Origin: Ascidia mentula
Taxonomy: Eukaryota; Chordata; Ascidiacea; Phlebobranchia; Ascidiidae
Length of the DNA stretch: 64,000 nucleotides
NCBI GenBank assembly: GCA_947561715.1
Contig: OX387201.1
Location: 1,940,001-2,004,000 of the forward strand
Reading direction: 5' to 3'
In this document: positions 14,401 through 25,989 of the stretch, in pieces
Numbering within the stretch: position 1 is the first letter of the stretch
Layout: each line of letters begins with the position of its first letter
Made by a program: the position numbers and the translations under genes
The notes under the pieces: generated by a model
Database searches by the model: none
What the model saw: the letters and a program-made list of their open reading frames with translations, nothing else
What the model was told of the DNA's origin: nothing

Positions 14401-17400
14401 TGTATAGGATAATGAAAGCATCGGTCCGACATCGGTCCGACATCGGTCAGCCACTGTTTTTCTATCATGCGTCGTTAGTAAATGTTTACGCGATCTGTGG
14501 CAACGGTGACCGGCGAGTTGGAATTAATTTCTTTAATTTTTTTGGTTTAAAGCCCGACGATCCCCTTAAAACGACTAAAAGCACTTACTTTCCTACTATG
14601 TTTATGAAAACATGTTTTTAGTATGCAGCAAATAACGCTTGGTAACTAAACGTTGGGTAAAATTGTACACAGTTGCACACATATTGTCACAAGGTGAAAA
14701 TTTTTCAACCAAGCTCTGTAGCTCGTTGCAACAACGCAGATATTTGAAATATAAGTTTAGTTGAACCTTTAAGGTTTCTTAATGAACCGAACCTTACGGC
14801 GAGGCTTCATTACGGTTATGACGAGAGAAACCAAACACGAACAAAACTAAAACTATGTTGCATAATAAGTTTGTCTCGTGTGATATAATCGCACTTAGAT
14901 CCAACGATTTGCACAGTGCACGTATATTACCACATCGTTTGGCATTTGCTTGCCTCTTTATTTAAGTTCATCGGCATAGGCACTCTACTTGAAATGATAA
15001 GAGGTTCGCACTGTTTTTGACTGTTTAATCCGCATGCGCACGAGGATCTTTGGCAACGCACTTGTGCGTCAAACCACTTTAAACTTCTCGACGCTCCAAC
15101 AAAACATTTATATGCATTTACTGGACATGCGTCACCTTGTTTTGCAAGACGGCTGCGCGGCCAACCGCTTGCGTCACGGAGTACGTGAAAAGCGATTCCG
15201 CTGGTAGCTTGGGGGCAGATCACCAGTTAAGGCTTACGTCATTCGACCGTCTGCACAACCAGCGCTCTCTGCTCACCGCAAAACCGACTATTTTGACGTT
15301 CCCAGTGTTATTACACCGAGAAAAGGATGACTAATCGCGTGACGTATGCGAAGGGGAGGACTTGGTTTCTTACGTCATCTGGAGATTTTGCGATCTGTGC
15401 GCCCTCCGCAAAAATGCGATTGAGGGTATCTCGCTTATATCGTTACTACGGACACGGTCCAAGTAAAGAAATCCGCCTTATGATTTATATTGTTGAACGT
15501 TCACTAATCCACAAGTCCTTTGGTAAAAACATATTAACAAAAAAATTGTTTTGTAATTTTTGTGCCCCCCACTATTATAACCAACACAGAGTTCGGATTT
15601 AAACATTTAATTTGAACGTTTCGACAAAACGTTTGAAACTTTTGCGATTTCTTTAAAACCCACGACTCCAGCAGCATATAACGAATCTGGAAACTATTTA
15701 TCAAGACTTAACATTTAGGGCGTTCGAATAAGGCAGCCAATGGAGCAACGTTGCGTTGTGGTTTCGTGCAATTAAAGCAAAAATAGCGTTCTGCTTAGTA
15801 ACGGGACGGTAATTCCCATTGGATTAAAATTTCACGGCCATGGGCAACTTTTACCGGCAACAAGGGGGTGAGTCACCCAACTATAAGCGTCTGTTTTAAT
15901 TGGAAATATCGGTGTTTGTGGTCTTCGTTAAGCTTGTTTACATCTTAACACTTAAAACTCTGCACTCCGCAAAAGTTGTTTTTGAATCTGCCGTTGGTGC
16001 CGCTCCAGGTACGCGTTGGATCCACTTTTTTACCTTCTTTTGTGACGTCACAACTGGAAAAATGTCGTCAAGTCAGGTTCGAGAATCCACCTAGTGATGG
16101 TTGCAAAGGTAGCAAAGTTGATTTGAAATGTACCATCAATTGCAAACTATCAGTATTTTGAAATATTTTGTTCATTTGCCTAAAGTGTGCAGATGAGCAA
16201 CAATTTACGGGGAAACTATTATTTCAAAATGGGAATATTTGAAGTATTTCGCATTTTCCGTGCCTGTTATAAAACAATACCTTAGTGTGAGAACCAAAAT
16301 CAATTAAAGATCCAAGCGACCTACGCCCGCCTAAATCACTGTACTTACTCTTGTCGTTCATCTACCTGCTCTCAACAAGCAGCAAGTGAGGTCACCTGAT
16401 TGCTGTACGTTGCAGCTAGTTGGACGACCTTTGCACATAGCGAACATGGCTAAGCCCAATTTGTTTGCGGCAAAACCATGTTGGGTTTTAAGCCTTCGTG
16501 ACCGATATGACCTTGAAGTTGCAACAGGATCGAGTAGGCTGAAAAGGCTTTTCGGTTGAGACGGATGGGATGATGCGACTTTTGGTGTGGCCATGCTTGT
16601 AATCCATTGTGTCTGTACATTTTCAGTGAGCGTTCACTTAAACTGATTTGCTTTGCGGTGTGCATTTTGCGCAAGGAACGTGCAGTGCAAATTGCTATTG
16701 CTTGATGCTTTATTTCTGCAAGTTATTAACTTTTGTCTGCACACAACATTGACACCGTAGCATGGAATTGTCTCCTTCTTGTTTTTGTGTTGACCTTGTT
16801 TTTGTGTTGTTTCAGTGAAAATAGCATTGACGTCATGCTGTTGTTCTGTTTGCAGGGTAAGAGAATCTGCCCCATTCGGTCCGAGGCGGCAATCGAGTTT
16901 AGCGATCGCGCAAAAAAAAATTTCGGGCAAGGTCTTAAGCCGAAAACGACAGGAGTCAGAATGGCCCCGGGCTTATGACGAAGAGGTTTTCGCGAAGCTC
17001 AATATTTTTAAGTTCCTTTTTTATAAACTTCACCCACGTAACAGAAGCTGCTTTGTGCGAGCGCGCGACCTCTCGACGTTTGGTGACGTTGCAAGTATGA
17101 CGTCACATTTTTGGGAAGATGAGTTCCTCTCTGTCAGACTGGTTGAATCGATTCCTTTGACCTTATTCGTGTCAACTTTTCGCTCGTAATCTGACAAGCC
17201 ATGTGCCGGCAAGTACATCAATTACAAGTGACACGCCGTTGGCACCGTTGGCTTGGAGAAAAGGTCCTTTGTCTGAGACTTGTATTACATGGAAGAGTGG
17301 ATCGGTCTGCAGCTCAACACGTGCACGTGGCACGACCTACTATTTCGGCTAAAATAAGCATAAAGCCGATAATTTCGCGGCGCACGGAGCCCTTTAGTTA

Positions 17401-18484
17401 AAGCTGCATCGACCGCCGCGACTGTGTATTAAACCCATGTCATTCTGCACTTGCACTGCATGGTTTTAACATAATTGCCAAGCGGAATTTTTCAAACCGA
17501 ATAATGACGGGCGTATGGCAATTTTCACGTGTGCAAATCAAAGCTCGCAATATTACTGAAAGCTTTGAAGTTGGAAGGTTTGCCACGTGCTCATTTCTAG
17601 TTGCAGCAACGTTAATTAGGTTCCCGCGATGTGATTTGTCTGGTGGTGTAATCACCATACAATTAACAGTCATTTGAAATATCAATGTCGATTGTAATGT
17701 GTATTGAAGTTTCGCGGTCAACTTTAAAGAGGTCTGTGGCTCGATTGTCATGGATATTTCGGTACCGCACTGGTTAGTAATTGGGTAATTTGGACACAGG
17801 GCATTCTTTCTTTCATCAAGATGTCTTTGGTGCTGTATATTCGGTGGCTATGGTCAATCCCAACAATTTAGTTTTTAATTGCTTGCCATTAGTGGGTATT
17901 TCGGTAACCGTGTATGTAATGATGCGAATGGGGCGATCAGAGCGTTCTTCTATAACCGCCGACACCCAAATACACAACATAACGTCTCGATAGTTTCCTG
18001 TACTTGATCGCCAATATGCAAACCGCTCGACCCTCATTGGAGTCTCAAAATTTGAACAGGATCACTTAACTACCATCAAGTGGTGGAACGATCGACCCAC
18101 GGAGTTTTCAACCAAACAACACAATTAAGTTACAAAATTACGCCGGTTCCAGGTGCCGGTAATTGGTCTGTTTTGCAACGCACTGAGTTACTGGAAAACA
18201 GCCGGGTCTGTCACAATAATTCAGTGTAGCATTTGGTATAGCAATAACAGGATGTTAATCTGATAACACGGTGTACTAAGAAGTTCTGAAAGTCAAGTTG
18301 ATGCGTTCTGCTTTGTCGTAAAGCTTTGGTGCTGTAGTACTTATCAATCAAGCAATTTCATGACAAAACTCAAGGAAAACTTGTTATACTAAACTACTTT
18401 TCACCCATACTTTGACAAAATGCCACGTATCACATGCCGTTTCTCATGGAGAAATAAATATGCAGAGGTTTAAATATTTTTAGT
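11489..18484. other. intergenic, no gene supported
   Basis: Seven kilobases without a supportable exon chain. Several open frames of 60-130 residues occur on both strands, but they are hydrophobic or low-complexity products of AT-rich DNA and lack splice borders or motifs. A small 11-bp tandem repeat (ATCGGTCCGAC type, nearly three units) lies at 14419-14448. Stretches with more CpG at about 15000-15450 and 16850-17200 may be regulatory, but only base composition hints at that. Confidence 0.5.
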
Positions 18485-18650
18485 TGCATTTGACGTTGCC
18501 TACGCGGCCTGCATATTTTCAGCAAGCGGAGATCAGATCAGATAAGATGTCTAAAATTTTCCATGCATCGTCTGCATTCATCAACATGACACACCCAGAG
18601 GTTTCCCGTAACTAGTGATTTTACTGTGCAGGCATTTTGTTTACCATGAA
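18485..18650. repeat. left-hand copy of the array border block
   Basis: This stretch (containing GGAGATCAGATCAGATAAGA and TGCAGGCATTTTGTTTACCA) matches 48945-49200 on the far right of the array, apart from an 86-bp insertion in the right copy. The same block on both sides of the four genes suggests that it belongs to the repeating unit and that a unit fragment remains to the right of gene D. Confidence 0.75.
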
Positions 18651-20840
18651 TCGCGGACTTCGACGAAGTGCGGTCTGCTTTACCGACTAAACTCGGGAAG
18701 TTCCAGGATTGCAGAAATGTCGTGCTGCTCATTTTCCGCGAAAAGCAACGGGAAGTTTCAAATGTCGAATTGCTCCTCGATTTTGTGTGGCCTGAATGTT
18801 AGCCTTTTTGTTGTGAATCAGTTTTGGATATTTTTGGCACTTGTAAATCTTTGTTTTAAAAGATCCGAAATTTGTTTGTCGTGCATTGCTGGTGTTATGA
18901 TATTAATTCTTGGCACATGCCCTCAAAGACAGCTTGCTTTCAGTAAGGCAACAAAAAATGGTTTTGACCGATTCAACTTAAACCTATAGCAGTCACGATT
19001 TTAATGCAGGACAAAAAAAGCAGCAACAAGCCGGCTTGTGGTAAGCTGGTTGTAATTCACCGGTGGATTAACTGCGCCAAATAATATATCTGCAATGAAA
19101 TGGCAGCGGATTCTTTGAAGGCACAAGTGGCGACTCAGACCACAGGCCATCGTCGGACTACCACTGCGCTGTATGTCAAATACAAGTAATAACGTTGAAA
19201 AAATAGCGCTGTACCATCCTGTGCCTCACACCGGCTATTTTGCCGCCGGGCGAAAACATATGAGAACCTTCGCGTTTGTGCGAAAATTGGAAGTATATTC
19301 AGACGAGAAAATTTGAAATTCCTCTAACCGGGTATTTCAATATTACCACGTTGTACGCAGAAAACTCGTTTTATTTTTGCGAGATATTGATATCACAGCA
19401 TGCAAAACAAGGTTTTTTATATTAAGTTAACTACCACCGTTCCGATCATAACAAATTCCATAAAAAAGATTTACAAAAACAGATTTAAATTTATTAGGCC
19501 ACTTTATTGAAAATCTGTCCCTAGTTTCGAAATTGCTCCTTCCATGGCCAACGTTGAGAAATTTCAACTTTGAGTTGAAAGCCAAGTTTTTATTTTGTTG
19601 AAAATTTTGTCTTAAATGCATAATGCCAATGTCGCATTTACTTTATGTCCATATATCTCCAAGCAACATTTTTACAGAATAATCGAGTCGTTGACTAAAG
19701 CAAAGGAACAAGTTAACTAAAACTTAGAAGCTTTTAAACCTGATAAATTACAATTTGATTTATAGTTGACGCGTTTAAAATATATTAACAGATGCAGGCA
19801 AAACCAAAATCAAAGGTGATCAATTTTGGAAATTCATGTAAAACCTAATTAACAATTTTGTTCCGTGCCTTGTCTGACTGCCTAATGAGGTCTAAATTTT
19901 GAACGAAAAGTATTAGAAATTCTTTGGCCCTAATGGATTGTAATGTATTAATTCCGTTTTGTGATTAAATCGGAACGCAGGAACACAAGAAAAGTTGCAA
20001 CGAGTCAATAACAAAATGTGTTTAATTTCAAGGCTCTTTATATATACAAGAAAATTATTGACGTTTTACCGCCAAACAACCATCAGACATTGCTGTTTTT
20101 TTAATTTGGGTCACATATTTATTTATTCATGTCGAAAGCACCACAAAAATATTTAAACTACAGATCGTTGAAGAATTAAAAGAGAAAATTTCGTGTTCTA
20201 GTAAATGAACACAGCAACAATCATTGCTAACATTTCAAAAATGCGGTGTCTGTTGTACTGTGGAGATGCAAGTTCACAATATCTAGCAAAACCAATGTGA
20301 ATCTTTCCAATAGCTGGTATACGGGATAAACATGTTTGTGTTGAAAGCACGAAAATCAGAAAGATGGATGATTTTCCTGAATCTGACGTCACAACTTTCT
20401 TCGGGGGATTTGACTCTTTTTACAAAGTATTGCACGCCAGAATAACGCGCCCATATTTAACCGATTCTTTGCGTAATTATAGCCTCGGGCATGTTGCTTG
20501 TCCGAGTGGCAAAATGGTATAAAATGGGAGACTGGGCTCAGTTGAAGCAGACGTGAAAGTCCTTTGGAGGCTTTGGCATCTTGGTGGCTATGGCAACGTG
20601 GCCTAACTGGTTTTTTTAAACTTATGTTGCGCTCGTCGGTTTTTATGCAGAAATAATTTACAGACAGAAGGCCTGATCGTATTAATATGGCGAAGGCCTA
20701 CGTCGAGTGCATGGATTTTAAGTTGATTTGGCACCAGTGTGTTGTCACAAACATTTGTGTTGTTATAGTAACCCTTCTGATTTCGTTTCCAGAATCTCTT
20801 ACTTTTTACCGGGTGATTAGTTTTGTCGACGTCGCCCACC
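18644..20840 (+). repeat. upstream block of gene A, duplicated upstream of gene B
   Basis: From ACCATGAATCGCGG at about 18644 to the start codon of A, the sequence is nearly the same as 25990-28792 before gene B, except for two insertions in the B copy. It contains the CATCCTGTGCCTC/GCCGCCGGG module (about 19211-19270), which also appears inside intron 1 of genes C and D. No coding exon is apparent here, so this is upstream and probably regulatory DNA of the tandem unit. Confidence 0.85.
20781..20840 (+). promoter_or_regulatory. conserved leader of gene A with possible 3' splice or trans-splice acceptor
   Basis: TTCTGATTTCGTTTCCAG ends in a good acceptor at 20792, 48 bases before the ATG. 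The segment GTGATTAGTTTTGTCGACGT and the CGCCCACC context before the ATG are shared by all four genes. Ascidians are known to trans-splice leaders onto many messages, so this may be a leader acceptor. A cis-spliced 5' exon is the alternative. The B copy is at 28733-28792. Confidence 0.35.
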
Positions 20841-23800
20841 ATGCATCAAGTTTTGATCGCTGCGTTTCTTGCCATCGGCATTCAATTGGTTGTGGCCCAA
20901 GTGCCCGGAGGTAAGACTTTGTAAAAACGATTGTGTTTAAGCTTCATGTTAAAGGAAAACTTATCCGATTTGTTGGACTCGAAATGCTGCCCAGACCATA
21001 CCCATTATGTGTCTCTAGTTTGTGCATTTTGTGACTTGTGAAACACCTAACCTGGTCGTATTTAAAAAAAAAACGCGTACAACAAATTAATGTAGAACTA
21101 TACCGGCGCACTTCAGCCTTCGACAATGTTGTTTTTTCCAATTACTTTCCGTTAAAAAATATTCAATTCATTTTTTTTCGAAAATCTAACACGTGAGTTT
21201 TCCAAAGGGAACTGCGGGACTGACGGTAAGTGGACAACATGGATCGATGTGGACTCACCGATTGGTGATGAAGATTTAGAAGATATTTGGAGCATAAGAA
21301 GAGTGTTTGGCGACAACTTCTGTCCTACCGTACAAGACGTTTACGCACGCGCAGACTCAGGAAATCCCACAATTCTCACAGGAAGCTTTGGAGCGACTTG
21401 TGTAAACAGTGAAAACGGTGGGCTTTGCCCGAACATCAGGATTCTCCTTTGTTGCAGTGGAGGTACCGTTTTTCATGGCGTGTTTCTACTTAATTCAACC
21501 AAAATATTGAATCTACAAGTCTGGTTGTGTTAAATGCTGTGATATTGTGATGGTATTTTTAACGGAATCCATAAATATTGTTATTACTTTTCATTACTAC
21601 TAGTTTTCACTTTCAAATACATAACATAAACTCCGACGAAATCTTCTTAATGTATGTTTGTGACGATTTACTTTTTGCAAAGAAATTCATCAATTTCTGT
21701 TTGTCCACAGTTACACTGACCGTTAACACTGAACTCAGTTACACTGGGTACGGTTGTCTCTCCGAGAAGCATTTGGCCGAGAACGGAATAACTGGTAAGT
21801 ACTTGCATTCGCTCATATTGCAGTAAGCAGTTAGTGTAAAGCAATATAGTTTATTGGCGAGGACAAATCAAGTCTAATTCGCTTGAAATAAACTGAAAAT
21901 TACAGCTCAGTATATTATAAATAACCCAAACTTTCATTGCAGGCGCATTGCTCCCACCTTGTATAAGCCCCTGTGACGAGTCAGGCGTAGAAACTACGAA
22001 TCAGACCGAGTGCGAGGCCACCAATTACTGCGTGTGGCAGAACAACCAATGCTTCGGGAAGCTATGTAAGTCGATTAGTTGTTGAATGCCCTTCACATAT
22101 TTCCTTGTAATGTTGTTCTTGCTCTTTCATCAATGTCATGCAAATCACTTCTCTAACATATTTATCTTGCGACGATCTCTGAAACTCAATACCCTTAAAT
22201 AACCTTTTGTTGAAACAGTTTAAAGTTGTAAACCCTCCAAAGCGACTGTTAAGCTAGGATGGATGTAAGATTTTTTTCTTTTTTTGCAGTCCCGCTGACG
22301 CCAATCCAGGAGGCGGTCGACGATGGCCAAAGTGATATCACTGGAAGATCATACCCAGGTAAGCTCCTTGCTAAAAATCAGTATGTGTGCAAACGTGTGC
22401 AGCTCACACAATAGTAGGGCTTGGTGCTGACTTTTAAGGTTGAAAACCGCTGGTAATTGCTAATGCACTGCAAAAAATATTAATAACCACAATAAATGCG
22501 CCTATGTTTATTGTCGGTTCCACATTGAAATTGATTGGAACAAAATAATACAACAATATAAAAACAATGAATACATTCTTACACTCCAGTAGATTTGCTG
22601 GGCACAAAAATTTTGAAAAGTTTTCTCTAGTTTTGGGTTTCGTCATATTGATGTCGTCACTTCTCCTTGATTTCCAGGTGGTCCCGTTATTCCTCAATTC
22701 TGCCCACAGCCAGACCCGACATTTCCTTACAACTGTGGGCATCTACTCCTGCCAAACGACCCAAGCCTTATTGAACCGCCAATCGATATTCCATACTGTT
22801 ACAGGTAAATGACTTAACTGCATTTGATTTCTATCATCAGCAAAATGAATCTTTAAACAGCTTATTCCTTCCGTGTGCAGAGTTGCCTGCTCCAGTAGCG
22901 ATCCATCCCTCGAATACGATCGCAGTAAATGCCACAAACAGCCAGGTTGCTACTTTGACAACGACTTGTTTAACCTCCGTCGTATTGCCGGCTACGGTAT
23001 AATGGCTGGTGTGCCTAATTGCCACCAAGTCATTCGCCACAGAAACTTTGCACCGGCCGCGTACAAAGCAGTTCAAGGCGTAAGTTTTCATTTTTATGAA
23101 TATCCAATGCATTGTTGTTGACAAAACCTGTGTATGCGTATGCTCATACACTCCAAGGCAACGTTCCACTGCAACAATACAATATTGTCTTAAATAACAT
23201 CTCTTACTGTTGACAATTTGTTTAAATGCAATTAATATTGATTAGATGGGTTGGTCGTACTATGCAGCCAGCTGCTTTATCAATCGTTTTGCCGGGATGA
23301 CAAATTCCAACTGTCTGTATTGTTTCCCCAGAATGAATGGTATGGCGTTTACACCAAGTGTTTGATAGCTCAACAACCCGAACTATTTTACAATCATTAC
23401 TGCAATGGCATCTCTATCTTCCAATACTACGGATCGTCACTAAAACATTACGGCTGGACGGGTGAGTTCTGAACTCAAATGTACACGAGATGTAACCACT
23501 TCAATTGTAGTAACTCAAGAGCCAGACCAGATTACATGTATCTTTACTTATAACTTGTCATATTGATACATACCTTCGTGCTCTAGGTATCACTCCGCAA
23601 GCCTGTCTGTACATTGGTGGATGTTACATCGGTGGTAAATGCTACTACCCACCACAGTACGACCAGATCCAGGTTCGTTCTGCCGACAGTGACCCACACA
23701 GAAGGCCAGGATCCACAACCGGTCGCGACATTTACGGCCAGCCGAGTTGTCAGCCATTTAATATCAACGCTCCTCCAGGCGATATCCTCAACAACTACCA

Positions 23801-25193
23801 TCAGTGCAGATTGGCTGGCTGCGTTGTGGATCCCTACGTTGGCAGAGACAGAATCCAAAACTACCTCTGTGAAATCGTGAAGTCTGATTACGTACCTGCA
23901 AATATTAAGGTCCGTTTCTGGAACAAAGTCCTTCAGGGCAAAGTGGGTCCACACAACTGGCAACAGTGCGTTAAAGAACTTCTTGCGATACAAGTATGCC
24001 CCAACCCATTTGGAAACCCAAACTCCAACCCCCTCTTCCCTGGGTATTACGACCTGCCAGGCTGCGTTAATAGATACCAGCAGTTTTTCCCTACTCCGAC
24101 TACTCCACCATATCCAGGTGGAGGACATCCAGGAGCAGGAATTCCAGGATTTCCAGGTGCAGGAATTCCGGGATTTCCAGGTGCAGGAATTCCGGGATTT
24201 CCAGGTGCAGGAATTCCGGGATTTCCAGGGGCAGGAATTCCAGGATTTCCAGGAGGATTCCCGCAGCCAACTCCTACTTACAATCCCTTTAGCCTTGACT
24301 TGGGTCCGTCAAGTACCACCGCCCCGCCCCAAGGTCGCCAATTTTACCCCTTCCCAATCCCAACCACACAGGCTCCATACTACCCTCCTCAACCCAATTA
24401 TCCGGTTTGTCCATACCAGAAATACAATTACGGCGGAATCAGACTGAGGGGAAGCGTAACTGGATGTTGTGAGCGCAACTACTGTTTCCTTCCGCGCGCA
24501 TTGGCCCGCAGTGCGTCTTCTGGCGTCGCAGGCCACTACATGGGTTTCTGGGGCGAATGGGATCAGTGCAGCAAGACGTGCGGACAAGGACAACAGACCA
24601 GACACCGAGAATGCGTCTCCTCGTCTCACGGCAAGTCCGACTGCCCGGATAAATCCGATAAAGATCAATATGAGGAAGTTAAAAACTGCAACTTGGGCGC
24701 TTGTCCACAATGGGGTGGCTACGGACCATGGGGTCCCTGCAGCGCTACATGTGGCGGAGGTACGCAAACGCGCCAGCAGCAGTGCATTCCAGCTGGTGCT
24801 GACTGCGGGCCAAATCCCCAAACTCAAAGCCAAGCATGTAACACATGCCCGTGTGCGCAATGGACCGTTGTCCAGGATTGGGGCGAGTGCAGCGTCACAA
24901 CAGGCTGTGGAATTCGCACTAAAATCACAACTTGTGTTGGTGATTGCCCCAATGGATGCACTAATACGCCTGTAACGGTTCCCGAAACCCAACCGTGCAC
25001 CATTCAATGCGGAGACCCGACGGAGACGCCGGTCGGTCAGTGCCGATATGCTTTCGTCAATCTAGCTTTCGGAACTTACCAAAGATACCAAAAAAGTTGC
25101 ACTTGTGGCGTTGAGACCGATAGTTGCAAACCCTGTGGCAATTACGAAAAGACTGTCGAAAAGCGGTGTCGATTTCAATTTGGAAAGAAATAA
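20841..25193 (+). CDS. secreted WxxW/trefoil-like/TSP1 protein, array copy A
   Basis: Nine exons: 20841-20910, 21208-21462, 21711-21794, 21943-22065, 22290-22358, 22678-22804, 22881-23079, 23332-23461, 23587-25193, summing to 888 codons (887 residues). Signal peptide: residues 1-20 (MHQVLIAAFLAIGIQLVVAQ). Exon 2 is a WxxW domain (residues 24-108, KWTTWIDVDSP), as in mucin- and CILP-type proteins. Exon 4 and exons 6-7 are Cys-rich trefoil-like modules (QPGCYFD, GVPNCH); two more partial modules open exon 9 (GGCYIGGKCYYP, AGCVVDP). A GIPGFPGA repeat lies near 535-575. Three TSP1 repeats start at about 674, 728 and 778 (WGEWDQC..CG, WGPCSATCGGG, WGECSVTTGCG). A Cys-rich tail ends the protein. 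The exon 8 acceptor is set by the reading frame shared by all four copies. The family is expected to be extracellular; a mucus or matrix role is inference. Confidence 0.9.
24132..24251 (+). repeat. in-frame 24-bp minisatellite, five units (gene A)
   Basis: Five 24-bp units each encode GAGIPGFP, giving a short collagen-like Gly-x-Pro stretch in the linker between the trefoil-like part and the TSP1 repeats. Units differ by only a few bases. Gene D has two units (47152-47199); B and C have none that is regular. The period is a multiple of three, so unit gain and loss keep the frame. Confidence 0.95.
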
Positions 25194-25340
25194 ACCGAAA
25201 CTGAAAACCACACTTTACATGATTACGTTAGGTACTTTTGTCAGTCTTGTGTCTTCTATATACCAAATATCGTTAACGCATCGCTTACATTTGTTTTGCG
25301 TTCGTGTTTGATCCATTGTCGTTTCTCATTTGGACATGTA

Positions 25341-25346
25341 AATAAA
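25341..25346 (+). terminator. polyadenylation signal of gene A
   Basis: AATAAA lies about 150 bases after the stop codon in a 3' region that is shared by all four copies, including the same signal. Confidence 0.7.
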
Positions 25347-25561
25347 TCATTTATTTGCTGCACCTGATTCTATGCTTGGCTATTTAAAAGAAAGCTCTTG
25401 AATCGTTGTGGCGGTGCTCCTTTGAGCGAGAAGTAATACTTTATCAAGGCTATTTTTAACTCAGAATTATTGACAGGCTTAGTGTTGGTTTGTGATTTCG
25501 CAGCAAATATTAGATTGTGAACTGCATACCTTTTAAATTAATGATAAGTCTCCTTTAAATA

Positions 25562-25949
25562 ACGCAGTAATATTACATACAATGGCATGATAGGCAAGAT
25601 CGCCCCACTGCGCAGGTCCTTGCTTGGCGATCACAGCTGACGTATCGCGATCATGAGGTATTCAGGCTTGGCAGCCCAGGCAATGCAGCCTGGCTGGATC
25701 AGCCACATTTTCCTGACAAGTCGGAGCGAGATTTGAAAAATTTAGCTCCCGGTGAGGTTTGAACTTACGACCCTGGGCTAATCAGGCCCAACGCTCTACC
25801 AACTGAGCTACAGGATTGTGGCCAAGGTACACTGGTGCGCAAGCGCACAACTTGCCAGGCAACCTTCACATATACGTGACTTGTCAGGAAAATGTGGCTG
25901 ATCCAGCTAGGTTGCACTGCCTGGGCTGCCAAGCCTGAATACCTCATGT
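25562..25949 (-). mobile_element. tRNA-bearing palindromic SINE-like element, full copy
   Basis: A 388-bp insertion flanked by 13-bp direct repeats (TCTCCTTTAAATA at 25549-25561 and 25950-25962). The same site is empty after gene B (33310-33330), which proves insertion. Inside, two 71-bp near-perfect inverted arms (25652-25722 and 25878-25948) surround a tRNA-like segment. Target duplications of this length are typical of LINE-driven insertion of SINEs. Unlike a usual SINE, the tRNA part is central rather than at the 5' end. A related truncated copy lies at 40483-40853 at the equivalent site behind gene C. Confidence 0.85.
25745..25815 (-). other. tRNA-like segment with pol III A and B boxes
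   Basis: On the minus strand an A box (TAGCTCAGTTGGTAGAGC), a perfect five-pair anticodon stem (TGGGC/GCCCA) with loop CTGATTA (anticodon GAT) and a B box (GTTCAAAC) appear in tRNA order. The T stem (GTAAG/CTCAC) and the acceptor stem have mismatches, so this is a decayed tRNA relative inside the mobile element and not a working tRNA gene. The copy at 40666-40736 shows GGAAG in the same T-stem position. Confidence 0.8.
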
Positions 25950-25989
25950 TCTCCTTTAAATATGTTTACAATTCAAAACCTTTGCGAAA

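Noticed and set aside
16815-17189. 124-codon plus-strand frame in a less AT-rich stretch
   Set aside because: No domain, no consistent splice borders and a competing antisense frame.
23246-23331. Treating the 86-bp open stretch before exon 8 as a regular exon of gene A
   Set aside because: Inclusion leads to an early stop in exon 8; the TTGTTTCCCCAG acceptor gives a frame kept in all four copies.
24469-24975. 168-codon plus-strand frame overlapping the TSP1 repeats in another frame
   Set aside because: Lys/Arg/Ala-rich out-of-frame reading of the TSP1 exon, without a start context or motif.
24309-25007. 232-codon open frame on the minus strand across exon 9 of gene A, repeated in B and D (up to 300 codons)
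   Set aside because: It is the shadow of the TSP1-coding strand. It persists in each copy only because the sense strand is conserved, lacks splice context and shows no domain.
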